From contig JAISUC010000022.1 in the NCBI GenBank assembly GCA_031272275.1, positions 1 through 46,740 on the forward strand: a stretch of 46,740 bases of DNA, given 5' to 3'. Position numbers and translations under genes: made by a program. The notes under the pieces were generated by a model. The model was not told the DNA's origin. It did not search any database and worked only from the letters and a program-made list of their open reading frames with translations. Source of the DNA: Actinomycetes bacterium. GTDB lineage: Bacteria > Actinomycetota > Coriobacteriia > WRKU01 > WQUG01. This document shows positions 40,256 through 46,740 of this stretch, piece by piece. Numbering within the stretch: the stretch's first letter is position 1; each line of letters starts with the position of its first letter.

Positions 40256-41272
40256 CTAACGCTGTCGGTGGGCGGATGTGGTGATTTCGTCTGACAGGAT
40301 GCGGTAGCGCTCCAGACGCGACGGGTCGATAGCACCTGCCGCCACGGCGGCTGCGACCGCGCATCCCGGCTCGCGCGTGTGGGTGCAGTCGCTGAACTTG
40401 CACGTGCAGGCAGCCTCTTCGATTTCGGGAAACACCAGCGCCAGGCCGCGTCGTGCCTGCCACAGTGCCACCGAACGGATACCCGGGGTGTCGATAACCA
40501 CTCCCCCGTTGGGTAAGGCCACCATTTCGCGCGCGACGGTGGTGTGCCGTCCCTTGTCGTCGCGTTCGCGCACCAGACCGACCGCCTGACGTTCGTGACC
40601 CAGCAGCCGGTTGATGAGGGTCGACTTTCCGGTTCCCGATGCCCCGATCAGCGCCGTGGTCTGACCCGGCGGCATCAAGCGTGCGACCTCGGCGATACCG
40701 CGGCCGTCAATGGCCGATTCGATAATCACCTCGTAGCCGGCGGCAACACTACGCGCACGGCGTGCGGCGACGTCTGCATCGGCGCATAAATCCGCCTTGG
40801 TCAGCACGACCGTAACATCCGCCCCACTGTCGGCGGCAATCACCATGCCGCGCTCGAGGCGCGCCAGGTTCAGGGACTCTGCGTCTGCCGTCAACGCCGC
40901 CACCACAAAGATGCGCTCGATGTTCGAGACCACCACTTGTGCCGCATCCGCAGCACCCGGGTCGCGGCGCACCAGCGCTGTCCGGCGGGGTAACAGCCGG
41001 GTGATCACGGCGTGTTCGTGTTCAGCTGGATGCGTCAGCACCACCCAGTCGCCCACTGCCACGCGCGCAAAGGGGTCGCGGCGGGCACTGCGGGCGCAGG
41101 CATCGGATAGCTGTGACAACCACACCCCCGACGGGGAAGCCACCGTGGGCCAGCCCCGATCGACGCGTATCACGCGCGCCAACTCGGCACCGGCCGGCAA
41201 ATCTGTTTGTTCGGGAACGAATCCCCCTGACAGGGAGTGAAAATCAGCCGTCGACGAGGTCGGCTCAGTCAC
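40256..41272 (-). CDS. rsgA: Small ribosomal subunit biogenesis GTPase RsgA
   Basis: A circularly permuted GTPase that checks late 30S subunit maturation. The 338-residue protein has an N-terminal OB-fold (about 20-100). G motifs then come in permuted order: TKAD (G4, about 160), GASGTGKSTLINRLLG (G1, about 215-230) and DTPGI (G3, about 262). A C-terminal zinc site follows (CTCKFSDCTHTREPGC, about 290-306). The start overlaps the UPF0182 stop by eight bases, placing it last in the operon with UPF0182 and the GT4 glycosyltransferase. Confidence 0.94.
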   Translation of the reverse strand: MTEPTSSTADFHSLSGGFVPEQTDLPAGAELARVIRVDRGWPTVASPSGVWLSQLSDACARSARRDPFARVAVGDWVVLTHPAEHEHAVITRLLPRRTALVRRDPGAADAAQVVVSNIERIFVVAALTADAESLNLARLERGMVIAADSGADVTVVLTKADLCADADVAARRARSVAAGYEVIIESAIDGRGIAEVARLMPPGQTTALIGASGTGKSTLINRLLGHERQAVGLVRERDDKGRHTTVAREMVALPNGGVVIDTPGIRSVALWQARRGLALVFPEIEEAACTCKFSDCTHTREPGCAVAAAVAAGAIDPSRLERYRILSDEITTSAHRQR

Positions 41273-43937
41273 CGGGAACCGTCTGTCCTGCAGCCGCCGT
41301 ATCAGTCACCGTATCGGACAGCGCAGCGGCGTCCCCGGACAGCGCGCCCGCAGCAGCCAGGGCGTCGTCAACCGTGCTGCCCATGACGATGCGGTCGTTA
41401 TAGTCCAGCGCGACTCCCACGAGCTCGGTAATGGCGGCACTTTTCGCCTTCAGAAAAATCGGCTGGACGTAGGCGATCGAATCGGCCACCGGCAGCACCA
41501 GCATGTCGCCATAGACCACCGTGTTGCCGTTTTGGTTCCAGAGTGCAATCTGGGGGGCGATCGCCGGGTCCTGTTGGATGCGCGCCAGCACCTGGTTCGG
41601 TCCCAGCGTGATGCGTTCACGCGGCAGCAACCACGCGGTCAGCTGCCCGTAATCGGCAGGGTCGCAGTTCGCGGCAACCAGCGCGATCATGTTGTCCTTA
41701 CCCGGAATCGAATAGGGTAACACCAGCGAATAATCCGCCGTGTCCGCGCCCGGGGCAGACAGTAAATGATACGACGGGGCCAGTGTCCCGTCGCCGTCTG
41801 CATACTGTCCCCACAGGTCCTCTTTGTTATAGAACACCTCGGGCGAGTCGATATGATAGGTCCGCATCACCTTTGCCTGTGCCGCAAACAGTTTCGTCGG
41901 ATAGCGGAAGTGATCCGCCAGCCCGGCAGGTGTCTGCGAGGCGTCAACCACCGTGTTCGGGTAAATGGCGGCCCAGGCATCACGCACGGGGTCCTGACCG
42001 AAGGCATACAGTGTTACCGCACCGGTATAGGCATCCACCACGGCCTTGACCGAGTTACGCAAATAGTTCGTCGCGCCTTGCTTACCGGATGCGGACGCTG
42101 CAAAGGGATAGTGATCGCTGGATGTATAGCCGTCGATAATCCAGAGTATCCGCCCCTCGACCAGCGCGGGATAGGGCTTGGAATCAAGCGTCAACCAGGG
42201 CGCGATCTTTGCCACGCGGCTTGCGACCTTGCGCGTCACCAACAGCTGCGAATCACGCGTCACGTAGCTTGACAACAACAGGTCTTTACTGCGCAGACGC
42301 AGCGACCAGGCCAGGCGCGTCACGGGGTTGGCAATCGATACGCCCCCGTCGCCCTCATAGCGAGTGCTGATGTTTTTCGATCCCTCGTCGTGGTCGAATT
42401 CATCCAGGGTCGTCCCCACCAGCGCCCAGTCACTTGTGTTCTCACCATAGTAAATACGCGGCTCGGTCGTGACCAACGAGGCGGTGTCGGTTGCCTGCGT
42501 ACTGTCGGCTGTCGCCACTTCCGCCACGACAGGGGGGACGTCGCCCACCCAGAACTCGGGAAATCCGCCCGCGTCGCTTTCGGTCGCGCTGGCGATGCTG
42601 ATACCGTAGCCGTGTGTATAGACCAAGTGACGGTTCACCCAGGTGCGCGCACCTTTGGTAAGCCCCGACGGATTGATTTCACGCGCCGTTACCAGCACCT
42701 CTTGCGTGGTTTCGTTCACCACATAGCGGTCCGGCTGGATCGAGGACAACTGATAGTAGGGACGCACCGTTTCCAGCTGTTTGAATGCCTGTTTCAGCGA
42801 CGAGGGCGTCCAGATGCGCGCGCGGGACAGTTCGGCCGCGGCGGCGGCGGAGTCCTCGGCGCTGACCTGTTCGGCGGCGGCGTAATCGACTGACATGGTT
42901 TGGTCCAGCTGCCAGGACGCGCGCGTCATATCCAGCGCATGCTGCATGTAGGGCTTTTCTGCGGTCAGTTCATTCGGAGATACCGCCAGTGCCTGATAGA
43001 GCGGCGGCGCCACCGTCAGCGCCAACACCGACGCCACCGCCCACACCGCAAACGCGATCAGGGCAGCCTTGTGCCGATAGACGCGCCGTTCAACCTTTCC
43101 CAGTTTGGTGTTCTTACCCAAACGAATCACCGGTTGCGCGTCCACACGCCTCGCCGATGTTGCCACATAGCGCGGGGACGCACTCCCCCGTTTTGCGCTG
43201 CCCAGGCGACCGGAAAACCAGATAAAGACGGCCACGATCACGGCACCTGCCGCGCTGACGAGCAATGCCGGAAAGCGCAGGCGGGCGTCGGTTGCCGAAA
43301 GCCCCGGGAACAGACCCGATTGGTCATAGAGCATCGCGCAGGCAGACAGTGCCAAGTTGCAGCCCACGATCGCCATGAGCGCCGCCAGCAGGGGGCGGAC
43401 CCAGCGGCGAATCAGACCGGCCACCGGTGGGCTGTCCGGGCTTTTGGGCAGGTAGTTGATCAGTACGGCAATCCAGATGGCTTCCAGTACCACCAACGCG
43501 AGCAACCAGGCGACCAGTCGCTCCAGCGCGGGCAGGGTGAACACGAAAAAGCTGACGTCCAGGCCGGTTACCGGCTCGGCCGTGCCGAAGGCGTGGCCCG
43601 ACAGCGCCAGGCGAAAGATGCGCCACTGCGAGCTGATTTGCAGGCTGGCGAGCAGCGCCAACAGCACCGCGACCGCCTGCATCGACCAGGACGCCGCCCG
43701 TGACCTGCGCGGACGCAGGCGTCGGCGCACGGCTGCCAGCGTGGTCGCAAACAGCGCGTAGGTCATGACAACGAACAACAACAGGGTCAGCGCCCGTGAC
43801 AGCCAGGTGACGGCGAATACCTGCGGGACGTTCAGTGCCGCGTACCAGGTGTAGTCGGCAAAAACCCACAGGCAACCGGCCGCCAGCACACAGACGATGA
43901 CCAGCGCGATAAGCGCGATAAGGAGTTTCTTAAGCAT
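41265..43937 (-). CDS. UPF0182 family large membrane protein
   Basis: An 890-residue protein of unknown function (COG1615), found in actinobacteria and some other phyla. The first 320 residues hold about seven membrane segments, starting LLIALIALVIVCVLAAGCLWVFADYTWY. The long C-terminal part (about 330-830) is extracytoplasmic, with family stretches such as NPVTRLAWSLRLRSKDLLLS, SDHYPFAAS and YSIPGKDNMIALVAANCDP. The GGGGGAGTGCGTCCC word (43175-43189) lies in a cytoplasmic loop reading KRGSASPR. It begins five bases after the GT4 gene and overlaps rsgA. Confidence 0.9.
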   Translation of the reverse strand: MLKKLLIALIALVIVCVLAAGCLWVFADYTWYAALNVPQVFAVTWLSRALTLLLFVVMTYALFATTLAAVRRRLRPRRSRAASWSMQAVAVLLALLASLQISSQWRIFRLALSGHAFGTAEPVTGLDVSFFVFTLPALERLVAWLLALVVLEAIWIAVLINYLPKSPDSPPVAGLIRRWVRPLLAALMAIVGCNLALSACAMLYDQSGLFPGLSATDARLRFPALLVSAAGAVIVAVFIWFSGRLGSAKRGSASPRYVATSARRVDAQPVIRLGKNTKLGKVERRVYRHKAALIAFAVWAVASVLALTVAPPLYQALAVSPNELTAEKPYMQHALDMTRASWQLDQTMSVDYAAAEQVSAEDSAAAAAELSRARIWTPSSLKQAFKQLETVRPYYQLSSIQPDRYVVNETTQEVLVTAREINPSGLTKGARTWVNRHLVYTHGYGISIASATESDAGGFPEFWVGDVPPVVAEVATADSTQATDTASLVTTEPRIYYGENTSDWALVGTTLDEFDHDEGSKNISTRYEGDGGVSIANPVTRLAWSLRLRSKDLLLSSYVTRDSQLLVTRKVASRVAKIAPWLTLDSKPYPALVEGRILWIIDGYTSSDHYPFAASASGKQGATNYLRNSVKAVVDAYTGAVTLYAFGQDPVRDAWAAIYPNTVVDASQTPAGLADHFRYPTKLFAAQAKVMRTYHIDSPEVFYNKEDLWGQYADGDGTLAPSYHLLSAPGADTADYSLVLPYSIPGKDNMIALVAANCDPADYGQLTAWLLPRERITLGPNQVLARIQQDPAIAPQIALWNQNGNTVVYGDMLVLPVADSIAYVQPIFLKAKSAAITELVGVALDYNDRIVMGSTVDDALAAAGALSGDAAALSDTVTDTAAAGQTVPGD
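43175..43189 (-). repeat. Copy of the GGGGAGTRCGTCCC word inside the UPF0182 gene
   Basis: The minus strand reads GGGGGAGTGCGTCCC. It has the same codon phase as the GtrA copy but lies in an unrelated protein. Confidence 0.8.
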
Positions 43938-43942
43938 GCGTT

Positions 43943-45139
43943 CTATTCTCGCACCGCAGCCAGGGTGTCTTCGTAGGCTTTCTCAACTGTTTGCGCAAAT
44001 GTTTCTTTACTCATGCGGCGCGCGACCGCAAGCCCGGCCCGAATGCGTTCGCTTCTGCCGGGTTCTGCGATGACGTGGTTGAGTGCAGGCACAAACTGGT
44101 CGTCATCGGTGATCAACGCGCCCGACACGCCGTCGGTGATGATGCCGTCAAAACAGCTGTTGTAGCGCACGACGATGGGAACGCCGCTGGCCAGGGCCTC
44201 GATGAAGGTCAGGCCCTGCGTTTCCGTCGAGCTGTTACCCACCAGGACATCGCTGATCCGGTAATAGTCCGGGACGTGCTCCCACAAAACCGGGCCGGTG
44301 AATTTCACCTGGTCGCCGATACCCAGCTGGGGCGCCAGTTTGCGCAGTTCGTCCAGCTGGGGGCCGCCGCCGACGATCATCAGACCGATACCCCCGTCCC
44401 CATTTTCATCGGGAGCGTGATCGCGCAGGAACGGCGCCAGGTGGAGCAGCAGTTCCAAGATCGATTTTTCCGGGGCCACGCGTCCCAGCGCCAAGAGTGT
44501 CAGTTCAAAGCGGTCGCATCCCAGGTGTTTGCGCAGCTGCGCCAGACGCGATGCCTGGGCGGCATCGTTGGGGTCGGCGGGTGAGAACCGCGCCAGATCC
44601 ACACCGGTCGGGATGACCTCGATCGGGGTGACGACACCGTACGAGCGCAGCAGATCCGCCGTTTTCAGCGTGGGGGCGATCACGCGGTCTGCGCGGTCGC
44701 AGATTTCGGCGGAGAAACGGCGGGTTGCGGCCTTTGCCGGCGTAGTCAAAATACCGCGCGCGAAATAGTGCGTGTAGTCCTCCCAGACCGTGTGGTAGGT
44801 GTGAATATGGGGGATGCCGAACTTGCGATGCGCGCGAAAACCGAAGCTGTTGACCGCGAATTCCGCGTTCGTGTGGATGATGGCGAACTTCAGGTGCTTG
44901 ATGGTGTGTTCGATGCCGATTTCGACCGGAGTCGCGAAACGGCGTTCCGGCAGCAAGACCAGCGGGAGGCTTGCCACCCGCAGCACGCGGTCCTCGTCGG
45001 CGGGCGCGTCGGGGTGCGAGGGGGCGATGACCCAGGCCTCGTGACCGCGTGCGGTGAGCCCTTCGGCGAGCATGGTGACCGAGCTTACCACGCCGTTGAT
45101 TTCGGGCGTGTAGGTGTCTGTGAACAGGCCGATTCTCAT
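43943..45139 (-). CDS. GT4 family glycosyltransferase (diacylglycerol glucosyltransferase-like)
   Basis: A 398-residue GT-B enzyme. The opening MRIGLFTDTYTPEINGVVSSV and the HTYHTVWEDYTHYF segment (about 115-130) resemble processive and alpha-glucosyl-diacylglycerol synthases that make membrane glycolipids and lipoteichoic acid anchors in Gram-positives. The donor-binding domain contains VIPTGVDLARF (about 190) and the E-x7-E-like STETQGLTFIEALASGVP (about 300-317). A TATAAT box ends 9 bases before the ATG, so the operon (this gene, UPF0182, rsgA) probably begins with a leaderless mRNA. The acceptor lipid is inferred, not shown. Confidence 0.88.
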   Translation of the reverse strand: MRIGLFTDTYTPEINGVVSSVTMLAEGLTARGHEAWVIAPSHPDAPADEDRVLRVASLPLVLLPERRFATPVEIGIEHTIKHLKFAIIHTNAEFAVNSFGFRAHRKFGIPHIHTYHTVWEDYTHYFARGILTTPAKAATRRFSAEICDRADRVIAPTLKTADLLRSYGVVTPIEVIPTGVDLARFSPADPNDAAQASRLAQLRKHLGCDRFELTLLALGRVAPEKSILELLLHLAPFLRDHAPDENGDGGIGLMIVGGGPQLDELRKLAPQLGIGDQVKFTGPVLWEHVPDYYRISDVLVGNSSTETQGLTFIEALASGVPIVVRYNSCFDGIITDGVSGALITDDDQFVPALNHVIAEPGRSERIRAGLAVARRMSKETFAQTVEKAYEDTLAAVRE

Positions 45140-45148
45140 AGTGCTGCC

Positions 45149-45154
45149 ATTATA
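45149..45154 (-). promoter_or_regulatory. -10 box of the GT4-UPF0182-rsgA operon
   Basis: TATAAT, then GGCAGCACT, then ATG; close to the TATAATGGC context at rarA and the GtrA-like gene. Confidence 0.55.
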
Positions 45155-45262
45155 ACGTGAGTGCTGCGCTCGGCACGCGGCGGAGCGGGCAGGATGGTCG
45201 CGGCACGGGCGACCCCGGATGCATACCGCCTACCAGAGCCGGACGACTGCAGCCGGTGGACG

Positions 45263-45289
45263 CCCCGTAGCGCGGCACTCCGTGCCGCC
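45263..45289. repeat. CGCGGCACTCCGTGCCGC hairpin, copy 2
   Basis: CCCCGTAG followed by GCGGCAC-TCC-GTGCCGC; see 31550-31578. It is ten bases from the stop of the dockerin protein gene and could act as its terminator. Confidence 0.7.
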
Positions 45290-45301
45290 ATGCATGCGCA
45301 A

Positions 45302-46555
45302 TCAGTGCCAGTTGGTCAGGTTGCGCGCGAAAGCTGGTGAATTGACATATGTGTTCAATGCGATTACGTCAGAAATATCTAGGTACCCGCTGCGATTCAC
45401 GTCAGCCAATAACGGTGCAAAAGAATCCCAAATCCCAAATCCTGTCACGTTTCTATTGAATGCCGGAGAGTTTACATACATGTTCACCGCAGAAACATCG
45501 GAGATTGCTATAATCCCGTCTCGATCCGCATCCCCAGGCACAACCACATCGACGGTATCACGTACCGCCGGGTCGGATGCCAATGACACCGTCACCCGGA
45601 CTACCCCCGACACACCGACAACCCGAACAGCTTTCGTTCCCGGACCAATCGCATCAGCTAACACGACCACAGGGTTTTCAGGCGCTCCGTCCGTCCCACC
45701 CGGCACACTGAGTTCGTACACCAAGTCGTCAGCCGCAATCGTCGCATCGTGGCTGTTGGTCGCAACCAGCCTGAACCAATTGCTTCCCGCCTCACACACG
45801 TCGTTGTCGAACACCTCCTCAACATCCAGCTGCCCGATCCGCCGTTGCAGCACCACGATGTCAGGAGCCTGAATGTTGACCGAGGGAACACAACCGTGCA
45901 GATAAAACTGCCCATACCCATCCGAGCCGATTCCTGCAATCTCTGCATAGGGCGTCGCCATCGGGTAGCCGGGCGAATAGGGACCCATCAGGTCAATTGT
46001 CATCTGTGTCGATGACAGCCCCCACTGTTCCGTACTCCCATCTCCATAAATGTTGTATCCCAAATGGTTCACCGGTCCCACATAAATATCGGCGCTACCC
46101 AAAATGGGATAGGCACCATTCGCATAAAAACCTGCCAGGGTCTCAAATACCAAGACCACACTTTCCGTAGAGTTCAGAGGGACGTTGGAAACTGTCCCAT
46201 CCCAAGTCAGTGCCACCACGCCGTCATAGCCCATGTAATTGGACGCATACGCCGCCGGCATCGAATACCCCGAAAACGAATCCGTCTGGTCATCCGCAGA
46301 CACCAGCCGCAGTTCAGATTTTCGGTATTGCAGCGACAGAAAGAGGTGCCGAAAGAAATACTCCCCCGCGTTTGCCGAAACCCGCACCCGCAATTCATCG
46401 CCGGCTTGCGTTAATGCGGTCTCTGGGGTCACCTGCTGCACCGTCACACCGCCCGCATCCCCCGTTACCGCCACCGCAATAAGCGGTGCCGCTCCCGTCA
46501 CCGAAAGCAGCACCGCTACAGTTGTCAGTAACACATGCAAGCGTCTGATACGCAT
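45302..46555 (-). CDS. Secreted protein with cohesin-like domain and C-terminal type I dockerin
   Basis: A 417-residue exported protein. It has a signal peptide (about 1-30), a cohesin-like beta-sandwich (about 38-185; LSLQYRKSELRLVSA, VVLVFETLAGFYANGAYPI), a middle Ig-like or bacterial surface domain (about 190-340), and a dockerin (about 345-417). The dockerin has two calcium-binding repeats, GDADRDGIIAISDV and ADVNRSGYLDISDV, with Asp/Asn at positions 1, 3 and 12, each followed by N-x-YVNSPAFxRN. Carrying both halves of a cohesin-dockerin pair suggests a scaffold or self-assembling surface component; no enzyme domain is visible. The start has GAGAGGA upstream. The next gene upstream on the same strand also ends in a dockerin. 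Confidence 0.82.
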   Translation of the reverse strand: MRIRRLHVLLTTVAVLLSVTGAAPLIAVAVTGDAGGVTVQQVTPETALTQAGDELRVRVSANAGEYFFRHLFLSLQYRKSELRLVSADDQTDSFSGYSMPAAYASNYMGYDGVVALTWDGTVSNVPLNSTESVVLVFETLAGFYANGAYPILGSADIYVGPVNHLGYNIYGDGSTEQWGLSSTQMTIDLMGPYSPGYPMATPYAEIAGIGSDGYGQFYLHGCVPSVNIQAPDIVVLQRRIGQLDVEEVFDNDVCEAGSNWFRLVATNSHDATIAADDLVYELSVPGGTDGAPENPVVVLADAIGPGTKAVRVVGVSGVVRVTVSLASDPAVRDTVDVVVPGDADRDGIIAISDVSAVNMYVNSPAFNRNVTGFGIWDSFAPLLADVNRSGYLDISDVIALNTYVNSPAFARNLTNWH

Positions 46556-46622
46556 TTAGAATCCTCTCGCCCAGCAGCATTCCCTTCTGGACTAATGCTA
46601 TCAGACTTCGACCATAGGGATC

Positions 46623-46740
46623 CTACTTCCAGTCAACAGCATTTTTGCTGAATGCCGGTGAGCTCACATACACATTCAAAGCTGCCACATCAGAAACGTC
46701 AACTGCACCCGAACGGTTCACATCCGCAAGCAGTAATGAA
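46623..46740 (-). CDS. C-terminal end of a second dockerin protein (cut by the window edge)
   Basis: Reading the minus strand from 46739 gives 38 residues to a TAG at 46623: LLLADVNRSGAVDVSDVAAL then NVYVSSPAFSKNAVDWK. This is the final calcium-binding repeat of a type I dockerin, with the same YVxSPAF extension as the neighbour's repeats. The rest lies beyond the window, so its catalytic or binding part is unknown. It is separated from the next gene by 67 bases and is probably in the same operon. Confidence 0.85.
   Translation of the reverse strand, partial: SLLLADVNRSGAVDVSDVAALNVYVSSPAFSKNAVDWK

Noticed and set aside
45302..46740. A full cellulosome locus
   Set aside because: No glycoside hydrolase, scaffoldin with several cohesins, or carbohydrate-binding module is visible within the window.

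Overview
The window is a GC-rich, densely coded bacterial chromosome segment with housekeeping genes on both strands and no phage, plasmid or transposase gene. The gene set suggests an anaerobic, probably gut-associated member of the Actinomycetota, most likely class Coriobacteriia. The reasons are a B12-dependent (class II) ribonucleotide reductase, a multiheme NapC/NirT-type cytochrome, a ppdK-dgt-dnaG-rpoD cluster, a primary sigma factor with a long Lys/Ala/Pro tail, a UPF0182 membrane protein, a bactofilin with its YhbD-type regulator, and many start codons placed directly behind a -10 box (leaderless mRNAs). The taxonomic call is inference; no rRNA is present.

Layout. 1-2.5 kb: an interspersed hairpin repeat, then ornithine decarboxylase. 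2.7-5.1 kb: a secreted repeat-rich surface protein. 5.5-10.1 kb: a U32 peptidase and a divergent class A penicillin-binding protein. 10.1-14.2 kb: a lipid-sugar type glycosyltransferase coupled to rarA, then an orphan peptide-binding lipoprotein. 14.4-22.2 kb: a CAU-anticodon tRNA and the ppdK-dgt-dnaG-rpoD operon. 22.4-25.6 kb: a B12-binding radical SAM protein translationally coupled to an amidohydrolase. 25.8-29.6 kb: a 12-heme cytochrome, a second orphan peptide-binding lipoprotein and a GtrA-like membrane protein. 29.8-31.1 kb: bactofilin plus YhbD regulator, with a promoter whose spacer holds an inverted-repeat operator. 31.3-32.15 kb: an island without convincing genes, packed with hairpin repeats including a 42-bp tandem array. 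32.2-34.4 kb: azlC-azlD and a flavin-dependent reductase. 34.6-37.0 kb: nrdJ with two NrdR-like boxes over its promoter. 37.2-40.2 kb: lplA-lipA and a MscS channel. 40.3-45.1 kb: an operon of a GT4 glycosyltransferase, UPF0182 and rsgA. 45.3 kb to the end: a secreted protein with a cohesin-like domain and a dockerin, followed at the edge by the 3' end of a second dockerin gene.

The least explained part of the window is its non-coding vocabulary: several families of small stem-loops recur between genes. One has constant arms around an inner stem that changes completely from copy to copy but always stays self-complementary. Another has a fixed GCAA-loop core inside outer stems that differ in sequence yet remain paired. 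A 14-base word (GGGGAGTRCGTCCC) recurs eight times, inside genes in different reading frames as well as between genes. These are the strongest candidates here for something not described before.
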